DNA of 32,009 bases from an uncultured Clostridia bacterium (GTDB lineage Bacteria > Bacillota > Clostridia > Christensenellales > UBA3700). Both the position numbers and the translations under genes were made by a program. Below are positions 9,239 through 16,854 of this stretch, one piece after another (within the stretch, counting starts at the first letter, position 1; each line of letters begins with the position of its first letter). The DNA is taken from the NCBI GenBank assembly GCA_946623205.1, contig CAMOQV010000004.1, positions 1 through 32,009 of the forward strand, written 5' to 3'. The notes under the pieces were generated by a model. The model ran no database searches, was not told the origin of the DNA, and was given only the letters and a program-made list of their open reading frames with translations.

Positions 9239-10924
9239 TTATTCTTCTTTCTTTTTCTTTGCTCTTGGCTTTGGTGTTTTTGCAGGAGTTTCTTCTTGTG
9301 GAGCTGGAGCATCCTTAGCCTCTTCGACGTTTACGTCTTCTGCAATACACTCAGCAATAGCTTCTTCGATTGGCTTAGCTTCATTTTGTTCGTCAACTGC
9401 AACTGTTGCTTCAACAAAATCTGTACTAGCTTGAGCGGCAGCTTTTCTAGCAGCAACTCTAGCAACAGCTTCAGCTTGTTCTTTTTCGTTGAATTTGTAG
9501 AACAATAGAGGAATAGCACAAGCAGCCATTGAAATACCACAAGCAAGTGTTGTAACTAACCAAATGTTAGACATAACGTTTGAAATAACGTCTATATCAT
9601 ATGAAGTTGGATCCAAACTTCCACCTGCTGTAACTGTAGCATAACCAGCCTTACCTAAAACTAGTAATGTAACGAATGCTGTTAAAGCCATACCAATTTT
9701 AGAGATAAGTGTTTGCATAGCATAGCAAATACCTTCTGCTCTCTTTCCTGTCTTATCTTCAAGATAGTCAATACTATCACCAATCATTGAATATGTTAAG
9801 ATGTTACTAAATCCTGTTGGCACACCAGCAATGATGATAATGATATAGAACATAATTTGAGCTAAACCTGTTGTTCCTGTGAATGCGCCATATTTTGCAT
9901 CATATCCCATAAAGAATAATGCGATTAATAATATACCACCAATAACGTGAGACCATAAGAATACATTTCTCTTACCAAACTTCTTAGATAGATATGGTGT
10001 TAGAAGTGTTGCAACTAAACCGCCTGGAACAACTAGCATGAACATTGCAGCTGCAAGTGATGTGTTACCAAGGTTAACTGATGCATAATATAAAGCTGTT
10101 GTCATATAGATTGTTCTTAAAGAACCAACTACACCGATAGCAATCATTAATAGAATTGGCTTGTTCTTAAACAACAACTTGATGTTATCTTTTAGAGATT
10201 CTTTTTCTTTGTTAGCTTCAAAGAATCTTTCTTTTGTATTTTTAAATCCTAAGAAGAATGGAGGAACAGCGATTAATACAGAAACAATAGCAATAATTAA
10301 GTATGCTGTTCTTAAAATGCTTGGATCTGGGTCTAATGCGCCTGTAATGATAGGAATAACTACAGATACTAAACCAGAACCAACTGTACAGAATAGACGA
10401 GCTACTGTTAACATTGTGTTTCTCTTATTTGTATCTGATGTCATTGAAGATGCTAGTCCCCAATATGGAACGTCTACAGATGTATATGCAATACCCCATA
10501 ACAAATAAATAACTGTTGAATATGCTAATTTAGCTGTTTGAGATACATCACCTGGTAGAGTTGTAAATAGCAATACTGTGAAGATTGCGATTGGGATTGG
10601 AGAGAACAATAAATATGGTCTCATCTTACCCCACTTAGACTTAGTTCTATCTACGATTGTTCCCATGATTGGATCATTGAAAGCATCGAACAATCTAGCG
10701 AATAAGAACATATATGCTAAGTACATAATACCGCTGTCATCAATTCCGCATGCAGTTGTTAAATAATACATGAAGAATGTTGTAACCAATTGACAAATAA
10801 TGTTTTGGCCTAAACCTGCAATAGAATAAGATACAACCTCTTTAGATTGCATTGAATTCTTATCTGATGAATCTACGCCGAGAATTTTGTCAAAAAACTT
10901 AGGTTTACTTGTTGTGTCCGTCAT
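9239..10924 (-). CDS. MFS transporter, GPH (glycoside-pentoside-hexuronide):cation symporter family, with ~90-aa charged C-terminal tail
   Basis: FARLFDAFNDPIMGTIVDRTKSKWGKMRPYLL signature; ~12 hydrophobic segments; Ala/Glu/Lys-rich tail ending RAKKKKEE. Confidence 0.88.
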   Translation of the reverse strand: MTDTTSKPKFFDKILGVDSSDKNSMQSKEVVSYSIAGLGQNIICQLVTTFFMYYLTTACGIDDSGIMYLAYMFLFARLFDAFNDPIMGTIVDRTKSKWGKMRPYLLFSPIPIAIFTVLLFTTLPGDVSQTAKLAYSTVIYLLWGIAYTSVDVPYWGLASSMTSDTNKRNTMLTVARLFCTVGSGLVSVVIPIITGALDPDPSILRTAYLIIAIVSVLIAVPPFFLGFKNTKERFFEANKEKESLKDNIKLLFKNKPILLMIAIGVVGSLRTIYMTTALYYASVNLGNTSLAAAMFMLVVPGGLVATLLTPYLSKKFGKRNVFLWSHVIGGILLIALFFMGYDAKYGAFTGTTGLAQIMFYIIIIIAGVPTGFSNILTYSMIGDSIDYLEDKTGKRAEGICYAMQTLISKIGMALTAFVTLLVLGKAGYATVTAGGSLDPTSYDIDVISNVMSNIWLVTTLACGISMAACAIPLLFYKFNEKEQAEAVARVAARKAAAQASTDFVEATVAVDEQNEAKPIEEAIAECIAEDVNVEEAKDAPAPQEETPAKTPKPRAKKKKEE

Positions 10925-10956
10925 AATTTAACCTCTTTTCTTATATTTATAATAAT

Positions 10957-10985
10957 ATAATAACACACATAAATTATGCGTTCAA
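10957..10985 (-). promoter_or_regulatory. Putative promoter of the GPH symporter
   Basis: On - strand TTGAAC (10985-10980), N17, TGT-TATTAT (10962-10957). Confidence 0.65.
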
Positions 10986-10997
10986 TGAATAGTTTAA

Positions 10998-12455
10998 TTA
11001 TTTAACGAATTTTGAAATATTTTTGGCAACATCAGAAGCCAAAACTCCATATTGAGAATAATCTTTTTCTAAATCTTTTGCGCTTATTGCACACAAGTAT
11101 GCACCCATATATGCTGCTTGAATATTTTTATAACCTTGGGCTAAAAGCCCAACTATTACTCCAGATAAAGTGTCCCCAGATCCGCCCTTTGCAAGAGCTG
11201 GAGTTCCATTTACAACTAAATATTTTTCATTTTCATTTGCAATAATTGTAGATGAGCCTTTAAGTAGTAATGTTGCTTTTCTTCCCTTCATTAAATTATC
11301 TACAAATGTCATAGAATCTTCCAAAATTTCTTTAACATCTCTTGATGTCAATCTAGACAATTCTTTTGGATGTGGAGTTAAAATAACATTTTCTTTATCT
11401 AAAAGATAATCTATCTTACCTTCAAAGGCATTTAAGCCATCTGCATCAATTAAGATTGGACCATTAAAGTTTTCGATAACATAACGTATAATCTTTTCGT
11501 TTTCAGCCTTATTTGGGCCCATTCCTATACCAATTGCAATAGAAGTCGATTGAGATATAATCTTATCTAAATTATCTTTATCAAATTTAAGATATCCATC
11601 TTCATCTTTTAATAGCATAATAGTACTTTCAACAACTGATGGAGCTATGGCGTCATAAATAGATTTTGGAATCGCTAAAGTGTTTAATCCTGCACCGACT
11701 CTAAGAGCAGATACGCCCATGTTAGCAATCTTTATTGCACCAACAAAATTTTTGCATCCGCCTATGATTGTTGCCTTTCCAAAACTACCTTTATTTGTAT
11801 TATTATTTCGCTTATTAAAGACTATGTCTTTATCTTCAATAATTTTTGCCGTATTTTCAAAAGCTTCAATTCCAATATCTTTTACAACAATATCTCCAAT
11901 ATAATCTTTTCCATCTTGTAGAAAATGGCCATATTTAGCATATTGAATAGCTATAGTTTTTGATGCTTTAACTGCTTTATTTGTTACTCCACTTTGGCCA
12001 GATAATCCGCTTGGAATATCTACTGAAATAATATATGCATTCGATGCATTAATCTTCGCTATTATATCTTTGATATCTTCTCTAACTTCACCGCTAAATC
12101 CTGTTCCCAAAATACAATCAACAATGATATCTGCATTGTAGTCACACTTAGATATATCAAAGATATTTTCATATCCTTTTACTCTATCAAAAAAGTATTG
12201 AGAATCTTGAGATAATTTTTTAGATGTTAAATACAAATATGGTTTATAACCATCTTTTAAAAATAATTCTAAAAGCGCAATTCCATCTCCGCCATTATTA
12301 CCACCGCCTGAGATGATATATATCTTTTTATCTTTTCTATCTATTTCTTCATATACAGCTTTTGCTGCTCTTTGCATTAATGTTAATGAGCCAACTTTTT
12401 CAATTTGCTTTTGATCGAATAATTTCATTTGATTAATGCTTACACAATTCAACAT
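10998..12455 (-). CDS. nnr: Bifunctional NAD(P)H-hydrate repair enzyme (epimerase + ADP-dependent dehydratase)
   Basis: N-terminal YjeF domain (ISGGGNNGGDGIALLELFLKDGY, VDIPSGLSGQSG) and C-terminal carbohydrate-kinase-like domain (ILTPHPKELSRL, GTPALAKGGSGDTLSGVIVGLLAQG). Confidence 0.94.
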   Translation of the reverse strand: MLNCVSINQMKLFDQKQIEKVGSLTLMQRAAKAVYEEIDRKDKKIYIISGGGNNGGDGIALLELFLKDGYKPYLYLTSKKLSQDSQYFFDRVKGYENIFDISKCDYNADIIVDCILGTGFSGEVREDIKDIIAKINASNAYIISVDIPSGLSGQSGVTNKAVKASKTIAIQYAKYGHFLQDGKDYIGDIVVKDIGIEAFENTAKIIEDKDIVFNKRNNNTNKGSFGKATIIGGCKNFVGAIKIANMGVSALRVGAGLNTLAIPKSIYDAIAPSVVESTIMLLKDEDGYLKFDKDNLDKIISQSTSIAIGIGMGPNKAENEKIIRYVIENFNGPILIDADGLNAFEGKIDYLLDKENVILTPHPKELSRLTSRDVKEILEDSMTFVDNLMKGRKATLLLKGSSTIIANENEKYLVVNGTPALAKGGSGDTLSGVIVGLLAQGYKNIQAAYMGAYLCAISAKDLEKDYSQYGVLASDVAKNISKFVK

Positions 12456-13072
12456 TACTCGTCCTCGTTTGCTCTAACCTTATCTATAGCAGATTTTATT
12501 TGCTCCCAATCATATCCTCTATATTGCAAGAATCTTACTAATTGCGCATAAACTTTTGGGTCATCTAAATCTTTGTTTAATGCTTTCTTCCTAGCCAAAA
12601 CTAAACAGCCATCTTCTTCGTCATAATCTTTCAACACTTCATCGATTATCTTTTGATCTATTCCCTTTAGCATCAACTCTTGTTTAAGCTTTAGCTTGCC
12701 TTTTAATTTTCTATTTTGGAATACATAGCTTTGTGCATATTTTTCATCATCAATATAGCCATAGCCTTTACATTTTTCTATAACATAATCTACGACTCTT
12801 TTTGAATATTGCTTATCATAAAGCTTATGCGTCATTTGCTTTTGAGATGGAACATATTTGCAAATATAATCAACTGCATAATTGAATGCATTTTCTTTTT
12901 CAGATTCAAAAACCATATCTAAAAGCTTTTCTTGTGAAATTTCTTTGCCTGGCAAAAGTTGATTTTGAATAACAACAAGCATAGACATAGCGCATGTAAA
13001 TTCGCCATCTAAAAACACATTGCATCTTTCTGGATTATGCTTTTGAGGTTCTACTTTAGTAATTTTAGCCAT
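12455..13072 (-). CDS. recX: Regulatory protein RecX
   Basis: AKITKVEPQKHNPERCNVFLDGEFTCAMS; repeats LKGKLKLKQELMLKGIDQKIIDEVL and RFLQYRGYDWEQIKSAID. Confidence 0.88.
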   Translation of the reverse strand: MAKITKVEPQKHNPERCNVFLDGEFTCAMSMLVVIQNQLLPGKEISQEKLLDMVFESEKENAFNYAVDYICKYVPSQKQMTHKLYDKQYSKRVVDYVIEKCKGYGYIDDEKYAQSYVFQNRKLKGKLKLKQELMLKGIDQKIIDEVLKDYDEEDGCLVLARKKALNKDLDDPKVYAQLVRFLQYRGYDWEQIKSAIDKVRANEDE

Positions 13073-16000
13073 TAGTCGAAATATTTCACTCCGCTTTCAA
13101 ATATCTTCATATCTAAATTGCCGTCTAAATTCTTATACAAATCTTTTGATACTCTTTCTGAATTACCTGTCTTTCCGAAGATTCTTCCATCTGGAGAAAT
13201 CAAGCCTTCAATAGCATACATACTACCATTTGGGTTGAATGGAGCTGTCATTGTAGCATTGCCTACAATGTCTACATATTGCGTAGCAACTAAACCATCT
13301 TTTATTAGATTTCCAACGGCCTCTTCTGTGCCGACAAATCTTCCTTCCTTATGAGATACAGGCACTAAGAATTGTTCACTTAATCTTGTCTCACTCAACC
13401 AAGGAGTCTTGTTTGTAGCAACTCTAATTCTTGCAATTGATGAAATATGCTTTGGAATTGTATTTGTTGCTAGCGTTGGCGCATTTATAGGCTTTTCTTG
13501 GGTAATCTTACCATATGGCAAAAGTCCTAAGTCTAATAGCGCTTTAAAACCGCTACCAATACCTAAAATCAAGCCATCTTTATTGTTTAACAATTCCATT
13601 ATTGCATCAGATACTTCTTCTGATCTAAACAAAATAGATATTTGTTTACTTAAGTTTCTAATTCCATCTGGAAGCGCCAAAATTTGTGTTTCTTGAATTC
13701 TCTTTGCGAACGCATCTATAGATTCCAAAACATCATCATGAGACATGTTTTTAAATCTAAATGTTTCTACATTTGCTTTTGCATCATAGAATGAAGAAAC
13801 TAAATCCCTTTCAGATAATGTGCCATCAAATATTGGGATTAATACTCTAGGCTTTATTCTTGGCGTTTGTTTTTCAACTTTTTTAGCACAAGAAATCAAA
13901 TTACCTGCATTACCATATTCTTTTGCTCTAACTGGATAAATAGAATCCAGTGGATCAATATATGCATCTATAACATCGCTCATTCTAAATTCAGAACCAC
14001 AAAGCTCTGCCGTATGTGTTCCATTTATTGTTGCGATATGCTTAATTTCAAATTTACTAAGTTCAGATAAATCTTCACCTTGAATTACAAAATCCCCAAG
14101 TAGTGGCGCATAGGAATCTTCAAAGATTTCTTCCCAAGTTGTTCCTAATCTATTGCCCATACAAGATTTAAATGTAGCAGAAATTACACCACCTTCTTCA
14201 ACGACGTTACAAGCCTTGATACCGCCTGTAATAATTGCTCTATGAAGTGCTACACATAATTCTTTATAGTATTTAAAATCTGGGACTCCATATTCATCTC
14301 TCTTTAGAGGAACATGGTATATTTCATTTAATGTTGGATCTTTGTGATCTTCAAATACATTAGAAATTGTCTTTGATGCTTTTGTTATACCTACAGCAAA
14401 AGAAATAAGTGTTGGAGGAACATCTAAATCCTCAAAACTTCCGCTCATTGAGTCCTTACCGCCAATTGCATAAACACCAAGCTTTTCTTGTGCATAGAAG
14501 GCACCTAGCATAGCACTGACAGCTTCGCCCCATCTTTCATCTTCATTTCTAAGCTTTTTAAAATACTCTTGCAAAGAAATATAAATATTTTCAATATCTA
14601 CACCTGCAGCAACTTGCTTGGATATAGACAAAATAATTGAATATATTGCTCCAACGAATGGAGATTTTTCTAATAGATTTGGTACACAGCCATATGTTAC
14701 TGCAGTTGCAGTATCAGTTTTGCCCTTTACTGGCAATTTCTGAACTGAAGCAATTGTTGGTGTCAATTGATATCTTCCGCCGTGTTGGGCAAGAACAGTT
14801 GATGCCCCAAGCGAGAAATCAAAAGTTTCACTAAGTCCCTTTTGAGAACAAACTTCTAATCTCTTTAATTCGCTCATAAGCGCAGTCTTGAAGTCACCCT
14901 CTTCAAACAAACGTCTTGTATCTTGATATGGCTTATCAAAATAATCAAACACATTTTGATCAGTAATGCTAGCTGATGCTTTTTCTTTTACAAGCGTACT
15001 ATCTTTAAAGAAGCTCTTTTTAACATCAAACAAGCACTTATTGTCATAGTACATTCTAATTCTTCTTGTTGATGTAATTGTAGCAACAGCCGCAGCTTCT
15101 AGATTCTCATCATTTGCAAGCGCAATGAATTTTGCTACATCGTCTTTAGACAACAATACTAAGAATCTATTTGGCGTTTCAGATACTGCAATATCTTCTC
15201 CTTTAATGTTGTCTTGTATTGTTGGAACAAACTCAAGGTTAATATCGATACCTTGGTCTATCATTTCAGATATTGCACAAGCAATACCGCCAACGCCGAT
15301 ATCAAATGCTTTCTTAATTAATAATGATGCTTCTTTATTTGCAAATAATCTTTGTAACTTTTTTAAAGTTAGAGGATCACCCTTTCTAATCTTTGTTTCC
15401 TTTTTAGTTCTAGCACCAACTATAACAATAACGTCATCTTTAACTTCTTTATCTCTTACAATCTCGTCTTGCTTAACAGCACCAACAACAAACGCACATT
15501 CAAGGTGCTTTGCTCTATATCCTCTATGATACAACTCATGTACAAGACAAAATGGTACACCAGTATGGTTAGCTGCTGCTGCAGCTCCCTTTGCAGATGT
15601 TCTTGAAATAGTAAATGGAGCATGCTTTCCTGGGATATCACTATCCTTAATTCTAGGATCAGAGTTTCCTGAAATTCTTGCTCCTTGATATACATATGCT
15701 CTTTCTGAGATAGGATCTCTTATAACGCCTTCAACACAAGTTGAAGCTCCTGAGAAAGGTTCGCCTTCTGTTTGAGAATTATCTGTTTCATTTTTAAATG
15801 ATACCCACCATTTTTGACCCTTTCCGTCTACATCGACATCTAATGCAATAGTAGAAGAATGGTCTTCTGGTGATTTTTCTAATTCTTTTAATTTACCTTT
15901 TTTGATTTGGTTGTTTTTAGATATTGTAGCGATATCCATTAAAGACATTACCTTTTGGGCATCCTTTTCTTTCATCTTTTTATACATATCCAAAGCTTTT

Positions 16001-16722
16001 TGAATATGTGGATTATCTGCTTTAATGGCTACCTTTGTAAGCTTTGTATTAAATGTGGTATGTCTTACTCTATCTGATAAATAAGTATCTAAAACTTTTA
16101 GCTCAAAACCAGATGGATCTCTACCTTCTTCTATGAAATAATCTTTTATCGCAAGCGCATCTTCTAAATCCATTTGAAGATTTTGATCTTCAATAAGTTT
16201 AACCAATTCTGCATCATTTAAGTTGTTAAATCCAGAGATGTTGTAATCGTCTTCTACCTCTTCTTCCTCTTCAACTAAAGTTAGTGGCATCTCCATTGAG
16301 CCTTCTTTATTAAAACGCTTATTAATGAAATAGTCTTTTAACTTATATAATTGTTCAGATGTAATTCCAGATATAGCATAAACAGTAGCTGCTTTTATGA
16401 TTGGATGAGAATCTGTTATTAAAACTAAATTTGAATAAATATCTGCAAGTTTATTATTGTATGAGCTATCTACTGATTCTACGACTATTGTTGAATAGTT
16501 TCTTCCAAGTGGAAATCTATCATACACAACTTCAGTAGCAACATCACTAAAAATTGTTGTCTTTGCTATATCAAAAATATTCTCACTCATGTTCTCAACA
16601 TCATATCTAACAAATTGTCTGAAGTCTTCGACTTCAATATCCAAATGGTTAAATATGTGCCTAACTCTTATAAACGCGTCTGAATATTCTGATTTCTTTT
16701 CAACAAAAATTCTCTTTATCAT
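13072..16722 (-). CDS. PurL-like protein: full-length homologue of long-form phosphoribosylformylglycinamidine synthase with predicted loss of synthetase and glutaminase active sites
   Basis: Family clear from KRIFVEKK N-terminus, VLDTY.SD..RHTTF, FKNET, IRDPISERAYVYQ, WGEAVSAMLGAFYAQ, IGGKDSMSGSFEDLDVPPTLISFAVG, PVSH.EGRF, MYAIEGLISPDGRIFGK.G.SER. Catalytic residues substituted (see findings). Track start 16779; ATG at 16722 preferred (upstream AGGA, matches family N-terminus). Confidence 0.9.
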   Translation of the reverse strand: MIKRIFVEKKSEYSDAFIRVRHIFNHLDIEVEDFRQFVRYDVENMSENIFDIAKTTIFSDVATEVVYDRFPLGRNYSTIVVESVDSSYNNKLADIYSNLVLITDSHPIIKAATVYAISGITSEQLYKLKDYFINKRFNKEGSMEMPLTLVEEEEEVEDDYNISGFNNLNDAELVKLIEDQNLQMDLEDALAIKDYFIEEGRDPSGFELKVLDTYLSDRVRHTTFNTKLTKVAIKADNPHIQKALDMYKKMKEKDAQKVMSLMDIATISKNNQIKKGKLKELEKSPEDHSSTIALDVDVDGKGQKWWVSFKNETDNSQTEGEPFSGASTCVEGVIRDPISERAYVYQGARISGNSDPRIKDSDIPGKHAPFTISRTSAKGAAAAANHTGVPFCLVHELYHRGYRAKHLECAFVVGAVKQDEIVRDKEVKDDVIVIVGARTKKETKIRKGDPLTLKKLQRLFANKEASLLIKKAFDIGVGGIACAISEMIDQGIDINLEFVPTIQDNIKGEDIAVSETPNRFLVLLSKDDVAKFIALANDENLEAAAVATITSTRRIRMYYDNKCLFDVKKSFFKDSTLVKEKASASITDQNVFDYFDKPYQDTRRLFEEGDFKTALMSELKRLEVCSQKGLSETFDFSLGASTVLAQHGGRYQLTPTIASVQKLPVKGKTDTATAVTYGCVPNLLEKSPFVGAIYSIILSISKQVAAGVDIENIYISLQEYFKKLRNEDERWGEAVSAMLGAFYAQEKLGVYAIGGKDSMSGSFEDLDVPPTLISFAVGITKASKTISNVFEDHKDPTLNEIYHVPLKRDEYGVPDFKYYKELCVALHRAIITGGIKACNVVEEGGVISATFKSCMGNRLGTTWEEIFEDSYAPLLGDFVIQGEDLSELSKFEIKHIATINGTHTAELCGSEFRMSDVIDAYIDPLDSIYPVRAKEYGNAGNLISCAKKVEKQTPRIKPRVLIPIFDGTLSERDLVSSFYDAKANVETFRFKNMSHDDVLESIDAFAKRIQETQILALPDGIRNLSKQISILFRSEEVSDAIMELLNNKDGLILGIGSGFKALLDLGLLPYGKITQEKPINAPTLATNTIPKHISSIARIRVATNKTPWLSETRLSEQFLVPVSHKEGRFVGTEEAVGNLIKDGLVATQYVDIVGNATMTAPFNPNGSMYAIEGLISPDGRIFGKTGNSERVSKDLYKNLDGNLDMKIFESGVKYFD

Positions 16723-16796
16723 TGATTGTCCTAAATTATTATCAAAATCTATAGTTAATTTTAACACATTTGCGCGCACATTTCTATTAAAAGAAA

Positions 16797-16820
16797 ATAG
16801 GTGGCCGAAAAACCACCTAT
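16797..16820 (-). terminator. Terminator of the parE-parC operon, upstream of the purL-like gene
   Basis: On - strand ATAGGTGG-TTTTTCGG-CCACCTAT followed by TTTTCTTTT. Confidence 0.85.
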
Positions 16821-16854
16821 CTTCACTATGTTATATAGAACCTAACTCAATAAT

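Noticed and set aside
9296-9546. Short ORFs in other frames (9296-9508 +, 9331-9546 -) over the symporter tail
   Set aside because: Explained by low-complexity Ala/Glu/Lys codons being open in several frames
13072-16779. Interpreting the PurL homologue as a decayed pseudogene
   Set aside because: No frameshift or stop across the frame, many family motifs intact, coupled to two intact genes; still needs dN/dS
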